A stretch of 64,000 nt of DNA from Caballeronia temeraria (lineage in GTDB: Bacteria > Pseudomonadota > Gammaproteobacteria > Burkholderiales > Burkholderiaceae): contig NZ_FCOI02000017.1 of assembly GCF_001544795.2 (NCBI RefSeq), positions 95,010-159,009 on the forward strand, given 5' to 3'. The notes below the pieces were generated by a model. It did not search any database. It was given only the letters and a program-made list of their open reading frames with translations, and was not told the DNA's origin. How positions within the stretch are numbered: position 1 is the first letter of the stretch; every line of letters begins with the position of its first letter. The position numbers were made by a program, and so were the translations under genes. Below are positions 9,111 to 18,780 of this stretch, in pieces.

Positions 9111-12100
9111 GCGTGCCTCCTGAAACGTGCAAGGAGTCTTGCGATCCACGATCCGTGCGCTTGCACCGGCTTGCCCGCCGCCTGCCGTCCGAGCGATTCG
9201 AACAACTGCTTCAGCACGACCTTCGCCGCGCCTTCGAGCATGCGGCCGCCGACCGCCGCGACCTTGCCTGACACCTGAGCTTCGTAGTCGTACGTGAGCC
9301 GCGTGCCGCTGCCTTGCGGCGTCAGTTCGACGAGACCGCTGCCGCGCGCGCTGCCGAGCGGCGAGATCCCCGCGCCAGCGAGTCGGAGGCGGTGCGGCGC
9401 ATCGATCTCGGACAAGCCAATGCGCGCCTCGAAACGCGCCTTGATCATGCCGACGCCGACGGTCACGTCCGCGCGATACTGATTCGGTGCGGTTTCTTCG
9501 AGCGCATGACAGCCCGGAATGACGTTCGCGAGCGCCTTCGGATCGAGCAGCACGGCAAATACAGCTTCGGGCGTCGCGGGCAGATCCACCGTCCCTTGCG
9601 CCGTCAGCGCGCGTCCGCCGCCCGGCGTCACGGGCTTCGTGGGGGGCGCTTCACGATATTCCGGCCGCGACGGTTCGGGATCGTCAATGCCGATCATCGC
9701 CATCACTTTGGGCGGCGTGAGCGGCAGGCGAATGTCTTCGACGCCGAGCGCGTCCGCCACCGCATTCGCGATGCATGCCGGCGTGCTCATGTTGTTGCCC
9801 TCGCCGAGACCTTTCGCGCCAAGCGGCGTGAAAGGCGAAGGCGTCTCCAGATGCACGATCAGCGCATCGGGGACTTCGCAGGTCGTCGGCATCAGATAGT
9901 CGGCGAGCGTGCCCGACTGGAAGCTGCCGTCCGCGCCGTAGCGGAACTCTTCCATCAGCGCCGCGCCGACGCCTTGCGCGAACGCGCCGCGAATCTGGCC
10001 ATCGGCGAGTGCGGGATTGAGGATGGTGCCGGCGTCGTGCACGGTCACATATCGGTCGATGCGCACGCGCCCCGTCGTGCGATCCACTTCGACGCCGCAC
10101 ATGTCGAACGCGAAGCCATACGCCGCCGATGTATTGATGCGGTCCTGTTCGTCAGGCGCGTCCATGTGCGGCGGCGACCAGAACACGGTTTCGCGCAGGC
10201 CCGGCTCTTCGCCCTCTGGCAGGAGCGCGGGCGCCCAGTGCGGCGCATTGCTCGCGGCGCGCGCGAACGGCAGCGCGCGGTCTTCGGCGTCGTGCGGAAA
10301 GATGCGCGCGCCTTCGAAGCGCACGTCGCCGGGCGCGCAGTCGAACTGCTTCGCGAGCACGCGCGAGAGCTTGTCGCGCACGCGCGTCGCGGCGAGATGC
10401 ACCGTGCCCGCCACCGCGCCCGCGAAGCGGCTCGAATAATTGCCCGCCGCGACAGACCAGGCGTCCTTGTGCGTATCGAATTCGACGTTGACGACGATGT
10501 CCTTCGGATCGAGCCCGAGCACGTCGGCGACGACTTGCGCGCACACCGTCATGTGGCCCTGGCCCGCGGGTGTCGATGCGATCGTGACGACCACGCCGCC
10601 GAGCAGATCGACGCTGACGGTCGCGCTTGCGATCGCGCCGTTCTTCGGGCCGGCCTTCCTGCGCGCGTCGGCGGGCATCACGGTCGTGATGTAGCCCATG
10701 TTCGATACCGACGGCTCGACGATCGCCGCGAAGCCGATGCCATACAGCCGGCCTTCGTTGCGCGCGGCGTCGCGGCGCGCGAGGAGTTCCCGGTATCCGC
10801 CTTCGTCGAGCGAACGGCGCAGCGCTTCCTGATAATTGCCTGAATCGAGCAGCGCGCCCGCCGCCGCGCGATACGGGAACGCATCGGCGGGAACGAAGTT
10901 GCGTCGATACACGTCGAGCACATCGAGCTTCAGTTCGATCGCGATGCGCTGAATCAGCCGCTCCAGCGCGAAGTACACCTGCGGTCCGCCGAAGCCGCGC
11001 ACGAGCCCCGTCGGCGTCTTGTTCGTCAGCACGACCCGGTTGCGCACCAGCAGATTCGGGATCGCGTACGCGCCCGTCAGACAGCCGTGCATCCGGTAGA
11101 ACGTGGCGGGCTCGGGCGCGCGCACGTAGCCGCCCACGTCTTCCATCTGATCGTAGGACAACGCGACGATGCGGCCATCGGCTTCGACGGCCGCTTCGAT
11201 CGTTGAAACGCGCGCCGTCGCCGATGTCGCCGCGCTCAAGTGTTCGAGACGATCCTCGACCCACTTCACCGGCGCGCCCGCCTTGCGCGACGCGAGGCAC
11301 ATCAGCACGACATACGGAAACACGGCCTGCTTCACGCCGAAGCTGCCGCCGGAATCGCGCGGGGCCTTATGACGCAGCCGATTGGCAGGCACGTTCAACG
11401 CCATCGCCATCACGGCGTGCAGCGAGAACGGCCCCATGAAATTCGACGTGACGTCGTAGCCTTCATCGCCCGAGAGATACTCGGCGATGACCACGCCGCA
11501 CTCGATCGGCGCGCAGGTGTTGCGCGGATAATGCGCGACCAGCTTCACGCGGTGCGGGGCGCGCTCGAAGACCGCTTCCGGCTCGCCGTAGCGGAAATGC
11601 CGGTCGCTGATGACGTTACTGCCGACGCGCTCGTGCAGCACCGGGGCGTCGTCCTTCGCGGCTTGTTCAATAGACGTCACGGGATCGAGCATCGCGTACT
11701 CGACCTTGATCAGATCGAGCGCGTCTTCCGCGAGCGCACGCGATTCGGCCATCACGACCGCGACTGGCTCGCCGACGTAGCGCACGCGGTCCATCGCGAG
11801 CGCCCATTGTTCCATCGGCGATTTCACGCCGACGACGAACGGTCGCGACCACGGACGCAAATCGTCGCGCGTGAGTACGGCGCGCACGCCCGCGAGTTTC
11901 GATGCGGCCTCCGTATCGATCGACAGGATATCCGCGTGCGCGTGCGGCGAACGCAGAATCGCGGCGTGCAGCGTGCCCGGCTTGACAGCGATGTCATCGC
12001 CATAGCGGCCACGGCCCGTCAGGATCGCCGGGTCTTCGAGGCGCTGCATCGGGCGTCCGACGTGACGCTGCGGCGCGGTCGCTTCGCGCGCGTCCATGTT

Positions 12101-12127
12101 GGCAAATGCGGTTTCGCGCTGATTCAT
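9107..12127 (-). CDS. hmfA: Furoyl-CoA dehydrogenase molybdenum subunit fused to a CoxG domain (HmfA-like)
   Basis: A 1006-residue protein. Residues about 20-810 are the aldehyde oxidase/xanthine dehydrogenase large subunit: hammerhead domain first, then molybdopterin motifs such as RGFGGPQ near 332, GQGHMTVCAQ near 497 and the active-site Glu in GAKGLGEGNN near 760. The last ~150 residues (from LTAQGTVDLPATPEAVF) are a CoxG/SRPBCC domain, which is a separate protein in carbon monoxide dehydrogenase loci. The complex hydroxylates 2-furoyl-CoA at C5 with water-derived oxygen. GGAG lies 7 bases before the ATG at 12127. It follows hmfG by 4 bases. In Cox systems CoxG helps membrane attachment; whether the fused domain does this here is inference. 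Confidence 0.87.
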   Translation of the reverse strand: MNQRETAFANMDAREATAPQRHVGRPMQRLEDPAILTGRGRYGDDIAVKPGTLHAAILRSPHAHADILSIDTEAASKLAGVRAVLTRDDLRPWSRPFVVGVKSPMEQWALAMDRVRYVGEPVAVVMAESRALAEDALDLIKVEYAMLDPVTSIEQAAKDDAPVLHERVGSNVISDRHFRYGEPEAVFERAPHRVKLVAHYPRNTCAPIECGVVIAEYLSGDEGYDVTSNFMGPFSLHAVMAMALNVPANRLRHKAPRDSGGSFGVKQAVFPYVVLMCLASRKAGAPVKWVEDRLEHLSAATSATARVSTIEAAVEADGRIVALSYDQMEDVGGYVRAPEPATFYRMHGCLTGAYAIPNLLVRNRVVLTNKTPTGLVRGFGGPQVYFALERLIQRIAIELKLDVLDVYRRNFVPADAFPYRAAAGALLDSGNYQEALRRSLDEGGYRELLARRDAARNEGRLYGIGFAAIVEPSVSNMGYITTVMPADARRKAGPKNGAIASATVSVDLLGGVVVTIASTPAGQGHMTVCAQVVADVLGLDPKDIVVNVEFDTHKDAWSVAAGNYSSRFAGAVAGTVHLAATRVRDKLSRVLAKQFDCAPGDVRFEGARIFPHDAEDRALPFARAASNAPHWAPALLPEGEEPGLRETVFWSPPHMDAPDEQDRINTSAAYGFAFDMCGVEVDRTTGRVRIDRYVTVHDAGTILNPALADGQIRGAFAQGVGAALMEEFRYGADGSFQSGTLADYLMPTTCEVPDALIVHLETPSPFTPLGAKGLGEGNNMSTPACIANAVADALGVEDIRLPLTPPKVMAMIGIDDPEPSRPEYREAPPTKPVTPGGGRALTAQGTVDLPATPEAVFAVLLDPKALANVIPGCHALEETAPNQYRADVTVGVGMIKARFEARIGLSEIDAPHRLRLAGAGISPLGSARGSGLVELTPQGSGTRLTYDYEAQVSGKVAAVGGRMLEGAAKVVLKQLFESLGRQAAGKPVQAHGSWIARLLARFRRHA

Positions 12128-12131
12128 GACC

Positions 12132-12749
12132 TTACTCCTCACCTGCGGCGCGGCCGCCGAATTCATCGGCGAGACCGCTCCAGCGGCGCGCAATCTCGCC
12201 ATGCTCGATGCCGAACAAGTCGAGAATACGCCCGACCGTGTGATCGACCACGTCTTCGATCGTCTTCGGATGCGCGTAGAACGCGGGCACCGGCGGCATC
12301 ACGATCGCTCCCATTTCGGTGGCGAGTGTCATGTTGCGAAGATGCGCGAGATTGAGCGGCGTTTCGCGCGCGACCAGCACAAGGCGGCGGCGCTCCTTGA
12401 GCATCACATCGGCGGCACGTGTAAGCAGGTTGTCCGCGAAGCCGTTCGCGACGCCCGCAAGCGTTTTCATCGAACAGGGCGCAATCACCATGCCTTCGGT
12501 CAGAAACGATCCGCTCGCCACGGCCGCGCCGATATCGCGCACGTTGTGCACGACATCGGCAACGGCTTCGAGATCACCGCGCGCGAGGCCGAGTTCCTGT
12601 GCGGCCGTCACCGCGCCCGACGCCGACACGATGAGATGCGTCTCGTGCGTGCCGAGCCGACGCAACGCGGCGAGCAGGCGCACGCCGATCACCGCGCCGC
12701 TTGCGCCCGAAATGCCGACGACGACGCGCGGCTTGTTTCGCTCAGTCAT
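12132..12749 (-). CDS. hmfG: UbiX-family flavin prenyltransferase (HmfG-like)
   Basis: A 205-residue UbiX/Pad1 homologue with the flavin-binding GISGASGAVIGVRLL motif at residue 12 and a conserved PCSMKTLAGVANG segment near 90. It makes the prenylated FMN cofactor required by the adjacent UbiD-type decarboxylase. The ATG at 12749 overlaps the hmfF stop by 8 bases. An upstream in-frame start would lie inside hmfF and add residues that do not fit the family. Confidence 0.88.
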   Translation of the reverse strand: MTERNKPRVVVGISGASGAVIGVRLLAALRRLGTHETHLIVSASGAVTAAQELGLARGDLEAVADVVHNVRDIGAAVASGSFLTEGMVIAPCSMKTLAGVANGFADNLLTRAADVMLKERRRLVLVARETPLNLAHLRNMTLATEMGAIVMPPVPAFYAHPKTIEDVVDHTVGRILDLFGIEHGEIARRWSGLADEFGGRAAGEE

Positions 12750-14256
12750 GGTCGCGGCCGAGGTAGGCTTCGAAAGCGGCGTTGTCGCCGGCGACAAGCG
12801 CGTCGAGGTCTACCGTCTCCTGCCCGGGAATGCGAACGCGAGTGAACACATGTTCCGGATAGACCACGGGTCGCGTCGCGTCGAGACCCATCTTCGCGCT
12901 CACGCCTTGCAGATGCGGCGGCGCGTCCGCCGGTTGGCCCACCGTCGTGGAGGGATCGAGCGGCGAACCCTGCGCCCCCTCGATCACGACGAGATCGCGA
13001 TCGGCCTGAAAGCGCGTGGCGATCGCCCATTCGATTTCGGCGGGATTGTGCAGGTCCACATCGGTATCGACGACGACGACCTGCTTGATGTCGTAATGCG
13101 CGCCAAACGCGCAGAGGATGACGTTCTTCGCTTCGCCTTCGCGCTTCTTGTCGAATTGCACCCACAGGTGATAGCGGCACACGCCCCCCACAGACAGATG
13201 CACGTCCTTCACGGCGGGATGGCTGCGCTGAAGATGCGCGAGCAACGTGGCTTCGCGCGGAATCGCGCCGAGCAGCAGATGCTCCATTTCGGCGGGCACG
13301 ATCGTATGAAAGATCGGATCGCGCCGATGCGTGAGGGCCGTCACCTGGATGACTTCGCGTGCTTCCTTCGCGCTGTAGTACTTCGGAAATTCGCCGAACG
13401 GACCTTCCGGCTCGCGCACGTTCGGCAGAATGCGCCCTTCAATGACGATCTCCGCAAACGCCGGCACGTGTACGCCGTTCGTCACGCATTGCGCGACAGG
13501 CAGCGGCGCACCGTGCAGCGCGCCCGCGATTTCCAGTTCGTCGTGATCGATCGGCGTGATCGCTTGCGACGCGAGCATCGTCAGGGGATCGACGCCAATC
13601 ACGATGGCTACGTCGAGCGCATCGCCCGCCGCTTGCGCGTCGCGCTGGAACGCGTAGAGATGGCGCGGCAGCAGCAGGATCGCCATGCGATCGGGGCCGT
13701 GCACCTGAATGCGGTTGATCGAGACGTTCTGCACGCCGGTACGCGGATTGCGCGCAATCACGAGGCCGGCGGTGATGTACGGGCCGTTGTCGTGTTCGCT
13801 GTGGGTGGGAATCGGCAGCAATGCGTGCAGATCGATGCCGTTCGTATGAACGATCTCCTGACAGGGCGCGTCCGCTCGATCGACCACCCTGGACGGGATC
13901 GGCTGCGCGACCGCCGCCGAAAAGCGCGCGAGCAGGCCCGCCTCCTCGACGCCCAGCGCCTCCGCGATCCAGCCGCGCTTCGACATGAAGCCGGAGACGA
14001 CCGGCACGCCCTTGCCGCCGGGCTGCGTGAAGAAAGCAGCCTGCGTACCGTCGAGCCGTTTGGCGATCGCGGCGAGTTCGTGCTCGAGCGCAACCGGCCG
14101 TTCGATGGTTGCGAGGCGGCCGGTCTTCGCGAGATGCGCGAGCCAGTCGCGCAGCGTGAGCGCTGACGTCTCTGAACGATTCGAGGCCCACGGAAGAGCT
14201 GAGGTCGAAAAGGTGCCGCGCGTCGCGGCGTCGCGAATATTCATCTGCGTCTCCAT
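12742..14256 (-). CDS. hmfF: UbiD-family 2,5-furandicarboxylate decarboxylase (HmfF-like)
   Basis: A 504-residue prenyl-FMN-dependent decarboxylase, first gene of the minus-strand operon. UbiD-family blocks are present, including NVSINRIQVHGPDRMAI near residue 178 and EGPFGEFPKYYSAKEAREV near 286, where the catalytic Glu/Arg network lies. In the hmf pathway it decarboxylates FDCA to 2-furoate. Two in-frame ATGs 12 bases apart (14256 and 14244) both have purine-rich leaders, so the start is uncertain by four residues. The furan specificity follows from the neighbours; sequence alone would permit other aromatic acids. Confidence 0.83.
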   Translation of the reverse strand: METQMNIRDAATRGTFSTSALPWASNRSETSALTLRDWLAHLAKTGRLATIERPVALEHELAAIAKRLDGTQAAFFTQPGGKGVPVVSGFMSKRGWIAEALGVEEAGLLARFSAAVAQPIPSRVVDRADAPCQEIVHTNGIDLHALLPIPTHSEHDNGPYITAGLVIARNPRTGVQNVSINRIQVHGPDRMAILLLPRHLYAFQRDAQAAGDALDVAIVIGVDPLTMLASQAITPIDHDELEIAGALHGAPLPVAQCVTNGVHVPAFAEIVIEGRILPNVREPEGPFGEFPKYYSAKEAREVIQVTALTHRRDPIFHTIVPAEMEHLLLGAIPREATLLAHLQRSHPAVKDVHLSVGGVCRYHLWVQFDKKREGEAKNVILCAFGAHYDIKQVVVVDTDVDLHNPAEIEWAIATRFQADRDLVVIEGAQGSPLDPSTTVGQPADAPPHLQGVSAKMGLDATRPVVYPEHVFTRVRIPGQETVDLDALVAGDNAAFEAYLGRDHD

Positions 14257-14542
14257 CGGTCCCCTTGCGTGTTTGCGGCCGAGCGCCGCGGCATGGGATG
14301 AAATGAAGCGTAGCGAGGTCGCGATATAAGTTCTAATACTGTTTTTTGATGTTTTGAATCATAAATGCTGATATCAGAGTTAGCCCCGATGACACCGGTC
14401 TTTCAAGTCGATATCAATACACCGTTGGCGCTTCGGCGCACAGCAGGGGATTACAAGACCCGCCGGCAAGCCAGACCGCGGCCATCGGGCTGATACCGTT
14501 GTAGAACGTCATTAGTCTTATTGATACCGAGCTGAACAAGAA
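14257..14542. promoter_or_regulatory. Divergent control region between hmfF and hmfR2
   Basis: This AT-rich 286-base gap separates the divergent operon and regulator. It holds a perfect 10-base palindrome, CTGATATCAG at 14368-14377, and a second GATATC core at 14410-14415. An 8-base direct repeat, TGATACCG, sits at 14491-14498 and 14522-14529, 31 bases (about three helical turns) apart. LysR regulators usually bind such dyads in the intergenic region shared with their target, so these are candidate HmfR sites. The AT-rich stretch 14325-14365 is the most likely promoter for hmfF. Confidence 0.45.
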
Positions 14543-15481
14543 ATGGACCTCAAGCAAATCCAGTACTTCATCGCGCTCTTCGAGGACGGATCGGTCACGC
14601 GCGCGGCCAAACGGCTCAACATCGTGCAACCCGCACTCAGCATGCAGATCGCGAAGCTGGAGGAAGAGTTACATCAGCAATTGTTCGAGCGCGGCGCTCA
14701 CGGCATGGCCCCCACCGCCGCTGGACGCCTGATGTATCGCCTTTTTCTGCCGATCATGCGCGACCTTGCGCACGCGCGGCAGCAGCTTCAGCAGCGCGAC
14801 GAAGTGGTGACGGGGCATGTGAGCATTGGGCTCATCGCATCGGTGACGGAGAGCGTGCTTGCCGATTCGCTCTCGCGCTTTCATGCGCGTTATCCGCATG
14901 TCGAAGTGACAGTGGCGGACGGCTTCAGCGCGACCTTCATCGACTGGGTCGCGGGTGGCCAACTCGATGCGGCCCTCATCAACAAGCCCCGCGCGCGCCT
15001 ATCGCTGGATTCGCAGACGCTGCTCGATGAAGAAATGGTGCTGGCGACGAGTGCCGAGCACGGCCCTGACCTACCGCACACGATCGAGCTTGCGCAGTTG
15101 CCCGAACTCGAACTCGTGCTGCCGACCAAACGCCACGGCCTGCGCGGTGTGCTCGATACCGCCGCACAGCACGAAGACGTGCTGCTTGCGCCGCGTTTCG
15201 AAATCGACGTGCTCAGCACAATCGTGAAGCTCGTAGAGAGCACCCGCTTTGCGACGATCCTGCCGCGCATCGCCGTTGGCCGGGCCGTGCAGCGTGGGAC
15301 ACTGCGGGCCTATCCGATTCTCGCGCCACGCATCGTGCGGCATATCGTGCGCGTGAGCCATCCGCGCAGGCCGTTGTCCGCTGCGGCCGAGGCGCTGATC
15401 GAGATCATCTCCGACGAACTGCATCGCGTGTCAAACGCATCCGGCACAAACGCCCCTCTTCTCTCCAAGGAAACTGCATGA
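14543..15481 (+). CDS. hmfR2: LysR-type regulator of the furan catabolic locus (HmfR2-like)
   Basis: A 312-residue LysR protein transcribed away from hmfF, the classical layout for a LysR activator and its target operon. The HTH domain is almost the same as in the regulator at 460, so the two may recognise the same DNA. The effector domain is more diverged but alignable, so they may sense different intermediates. Its stop overlaps the aldehyde dehydrogenase start as ATGA at 15478-15481, tying regulator and enzyme into one transcript. Confidence 0.86.
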   Translation: MDLKQIQYFIALFEDGSVTRAAKRLNIVQPALSMQIAKLEEELHQQLFERGAHGMAPTAAGRLMYRLFLPIMRDLAHARQQLQQRDEVVTGHVSIGLIASVTESVLADSLSRFHARYPHVEVTVADGFSATFIDWVAGGQLDAALINKPRARLSLDSQTLLDEEMVLATSAEHGPDLPHTIELAQLPELELVLPTKRHGLRGVLDTAAQHEDVLLAPRFEIDVLSTIVKLVESTRFATILPRIAVGRAVQRGTLRAYPILAPRIVRHIVRVSHPRRPLSAAAEALIEIISDELHRVSNASGTNAPLLSKETA

Positions 15482-16917
15482 AAGCACTACACTGGATCGC
15501 CGGCGCATGGGTCGGCGTGCCGTCGGTCGACAGCATCGATCCGGCTACCGGCGAAAGCATCGGCCAGTTCGCCGACGGCGGGGCGGCCGAAGCCGATGCG
15601 GCCATCGCCGCGGCGCGCAACGTGTTCGACCGCACGACGTGGGCACAGGACGCGCGCCTGCGTCAGGACGTGCTGCTTGCGTGGGCCGGCGCACTCGATG
15701 CGCAACGCGAGCCGCTTGCGATCCTGCTTACGCGCGAAAACGGCAAGGCAATCGCGCAGTCGCGCGGCGAGATCGCAGCCGCGATTTCCGAAGTCCGATA
15801 TTACGCGGGACTCGCTCGGCACATCGCGGGGCACGTGCTGGAAACGGAACCAGGAACGATCTCGACGATGCTGCGTGAGGCCGCTGGCGTCGCGGCCATC
15901 TTCGTGCCCTGGAATGCGCCCGCGGTATTGCTCGTGCGCTCGCTCGCGCCCGCTCTCGCCGCTGGCTGCACGGCAATCGTCAAATCCGCCCCACAGACTC
16001 CGCTAGTGATCGCAACCATGCTGCGCTGCTTCGAGCAGACCGCGCTGCCGAAGGGCGCAGTGAATCTCGTCAACGAGATTGGCTATGCGGCGGGCAAACG
16101 GCTGGTCGAGTCGCATGACGTCGACGTGGTGAGTTTCACCGGATCAACCGCGACGGGCAAGAAGATCATGGCCGCCGCCGCCGAAAGCATGAAGAAGCTC
16201 TCGCTCGAACTTGGCGGCAAGTCGTGCTGTGTCGTCTTCGAAGATGCAGACGTCGCCGCGATCGCGCCGCGTATCGCGCGAGCCGCGACGATCATCTCAG
16301 GTCAGCAATGCACTGCTGCGCGCCGCGTGCTCGTACATGCCCGGCGAGCGGCGGAGATGCGTGAGCATCTGACGCGTGCGCTCGAAGCGCTGAAAGTGGG
16401 CGAAGGCATCAACGAGGCAATGGACATCGGTCCGCTCATCGACGCGGACACGCGTGACGCGGTTGATCGAACCATTGCCCGCGCGTGCGACCAGGCCGAT
16501 CGCGTACTGCTGCGCGGCACGCGCTCAGGACACGCGTTCCTCTCGCCGACGCTCGTCGAACACAGCGACCCGAAAGCGTTCTTCTGTCAAGAGGAAATCT
16601 TCGGACCGTTGGTCACGCTGGAGACGTTTGACACTGAAGCACAGGCAATCGACAGAGCCAACGACACCGTATTTGGCCTCTCCGCGAGCGTGTGGACCAA
16701 CGACGGCGCGCGCGCGTTTCGCATCGCGCGCGCGCTGCGCAACGGCACGGTGTGGATCAACGATCACAACAAGCTCTTTGCCGAAGCGGAAACGGGTGGC
16801 TACCGGCAAAGCGGTCTCGGCCGCCTGCACGGCTACGATGCCCTCGCCGACTTCACGGAAATCAAGCACATCTGCATGCCGGCCGGTGTTGCGGAAAATA
16901 TCACGCTGTTGCGGTGA
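15478..16917 (+). CDS. NAD(P)-dependent aldehyde dehydrogenase, probable furan-aldehyde oxidiser
   Basis: A 479-residue aldehyde dehydrogenase. Visible motifs are FVPWNAP (about residue 141), the cofactor fold SFTGSTATGKKIM (about 219), LELGGKSC with the general-base Glu (about 241), the catalytic Cys in SGQQCTAARRV (about 280) and EEIFGPLV (about 370). It is translationally coupled to the LysR gene before it. In this locus it could oxidise furfural or HMF to the acid, or remove other aldehydes. An aldehyde dehydrogenase also accompanies hmf genes in C. basilensis. Substrate not determined by sequence. Confidence 0.82.
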   Translation: MKALHWIAGAWVGVPSVDSIDPATGESIGQFADGGAAEADAAIAAARNVFDRTTWAQDARLRQDVLLAWAGALDAQREPLAILLTRENGKAIAQSRGEIAAAISEVRYYAGLARHIAGHVLETEPGTISTMLREAAGVAAIFVPWNAPAVLLVRSLAPALAAGCTAIVKSAPQTPLVIATMLRCFEQTALPKGAVNLVNEIGYAAGKRLVESHDVDVVSFTGSTATGKKIMAAAAESMKKLSLELGGKSCCVVFEDADVAAIAPRIARAATIISGQQCTAARRVLVHARRAAEMREHLTRALEALKVGEGINEAMDIGPLIDADTRDAVDRTIARACDQADRVLLRGTRSGHAFLSPTLVEHSDPKAFFCQEEIFGPLVTLETFDTEAQAIDRANDTVFGLSASVWTNDGARAFRIARALRNGTVWINDHNKLFAEAETGGYRQSGLGRLHGYDALADFTEIKHICMPAGVAENITLLR

Positions 16918-17203
16918 ATGGCGGGGAGGCAAGTCAATGGACAGCGCCGATCTCGAAGTCCTGGCGTAGGAGAACTACACCGAGTTGATCGCACTCGTGA
17001 TTTCATTGTTTTATAGCCGTGACGGGATTGCATGGGGGCGCTCAGCAAGCAGATAAGAGAAAAGAAACAGCAGGAAGACGAAAGAAAAGGCCGCGCGCAT
17101 GGCCTAAGATTGTAGGCGCGGGTCGCTTTCGTTGCGACCGTCACGGCGCATCCACGCCTTGACCGGCCGCACTGCCTGCCCAAATCTTCCTGCGACCCGA
17201 TCC

Positions 17204-17719
17204 ATGAGCAAGCCAACCCAAATTCGCGCGAAGCTCGACGAATTTCGGCTGCAATGGCGCGTACTGACCTTCTACGAGCGCTTCGAGCAGATCATCGCCC
17301 ACATCCTGAGCGTCGTGATCTCGGTGATCATCGTCGTATCGCTGTGGCAGTTGATTCGGGCGGTCGTGGCGCTATTGCTGTCAGGCTCCCTCAATCCGCT
17401 GGATCACGCGATCTTTCAAGCGGTTTTCGGCATGGTGATGACGTTGTTGATCGCAATGGAATTCAAGCATTCGATCACCCGCGTCATGTTGAGGCGCGAC
17501 CACATCGTGCAGGTCAAGACGGTCATCCTTATCGCGATGCTCGCGATAGCACGCAAGTTCATCATCCTTGATCCAACTACCGACCCTGGTCGCATTGCCG
17601 CACTCGCGGCCGCGCTGCTGGCGCTTGGCAGCGTCTACTGGCTCATGCGGCAACGCGACGATCCCGTCGATGCGGCGATTGAAGAGCGCGCCGCGCGGGA
17701 TCGCGAAACGCGCGATTGA
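17204..17719 (+). CDS. psiE: PsiE-family inner membrane protein
   Basis: A 171-residue protein with about four membrane helices (roughly 28-55, 70-90, 103-120 and 125-143) flanked by charged ends, matching the phosphate-starvation-inducible E family. The biochemical function of the family is unknown. The ATG at 17204 gives a typical cytoplasmic N-terminus (MSKPTQIRAKLDEF). psiE homologues are a recurrent part of the transmissible locus of stress tolerance, and hdeD, sHsp and clpK follow here on the same strand. Confidence 0.75.
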   Translation: MSKPTQIRAKLDEFRLQWRVLTFYERFEQIIAHILSVVISVIIVVSLWQLIRAVVALLLSGSLNPLDHAIFQAVFGMVMTLLIAMEFKHSITRVMLRRDHIVQVKTVILIAMLAIARKFIILDPTTDPGRIAALAAALLALGSVYWLMRQRDDPVDAAIEERAARDRETRD

Positions 17720-17943
17720 TTTACCTGCTTTTTCTCGAAGATCATCGAGGCTCGCAAGTTTTGCTCGATCGTCGAGCAGGCCTGCACACGTCGCACGCAT
17801 CGGGCGAGAATTGCATTTTGGTGGCGTACGTAAGGCATGCGTATAACAACGAAACAAGCTCGCAAAACAAGCTGCTATCGACAGAAACTGGACTACTATG
17901 CAACCTCCGATACTTCGAGGCCTCCCGTCGGGGGACGCGCGCA

Positions 17944-18780
17944 ATGGAGCAGCTACAGCGTTCTCCACAGTTGCACCACCTTACCTGCCACGGGATCGGG
18001 GCGTCATGCCCGGACCCCGAACGGAATTTGGCGCAATGGATCCTTTGTATCATCCCGGCGGATCGGACCACCGCGCACGCGAACACCGTCCCCAGCAGCG
18101 CGCGCCCCTATCAGAATCTAAGCGTCAGCGCGCCGTTTATCGCTATCGTGCCGGGCTGGGCTCGTGTCACGCTCGTCAATGACGACGATCCGCACGGCCT
18201 TGTCGTCGCGCTCCATTGGGCCAGGCTGAAAGAGACCGCTCGAAACGCGCTCGGCACCACGCCTTGCGATATCCCTTGCTGGTTCAAGGCGTGGGATCCT
18301 TTCCTGCGCGAAGCGGGCGACACCCTTACCGCGTTGCACGCCAGCAGCAGCCCGGATGTTAGATGCGTCGCAGCGTTCGCCGACGTATTTGCACTTCATC
18401 TCATGCGGCGGTATGGACTCGCGGCTGATACGCGCGACACGGGTACAAGCCTCGCCCACTCAAAGCTAAGCATCGTGGAACGTTTCATACACGAGCACGT
18501 TGCAGACAATATTCAGATCGAGGACCTCGCTGCGCTCCTGCACATGAGCCCGTCGCATTTCGCGCGGGCGTTTAAGAACGCGACAGGGCATCCGCCTCAC
18601 TTCTACCTGACAACCGAAAGGTTGAGGTTAGCGCAGTCGATGCTCTCGAAAGGGAGCCTCCCGCTGATCGATATTGCAGCGCGCGTCGGCTTTCAGACGC
18701 AGCAGCATTTCACCGCGGTATTTCATCGATATGTAGGGTGTACGCCACGCGCTTTCCGCCTTGCGCATCTCCGTCCTTAG
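17944..18780 (+). CDS. AraC-family transcriptional regulator
   Basis: A 278-residue regulator whose last ~100 residues form the double helix-turn-helix: DLAALLHMSPSHFARAFKNATG, then LPLIDIAARVGFQTQQHFTAVFHRY followed by VGCTPRAFR. The N-terminal ~170 residues are a variable sensor region with no domain I can name. I start at the ATG at 17944; the upstream open frame overlaps psiE and has no AraC-like sequence. Lying between psiE and hdeD, it may control the stress genes, but this is only positional. Confidence 0.78.
   Translation: MEQLQRSPQLHHLTCHGIGASCPDPERNLAQWILCIIPADRTTAHANTVPSSARPYQNLSVSAPFIAIVPGWARVTLVNDDDPHGLVVALHWARLKETARNALGTTPCDIPCWFKAWDPFLREAGDTLTALHASSSPDVRCVAAFADVFALHLMRRYGLAADTRDTGTSLAHSKLSIVERFIHEHVADNIQIEDLAALLHMSPSHFARAFKNATGHPPHFYLTTERLRLAQSMLSKGSLPLIDIAARVGFQTQQHFTAVFHRYVGCTPRAFRLAHLRP

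Noticed and set aside
9314..10843. A 509-codon plus-strand frame opposite hmfA
   Set aside because: The same antisense artefact; the opposite strand carries a well-defined molybdoenzyme subunit.
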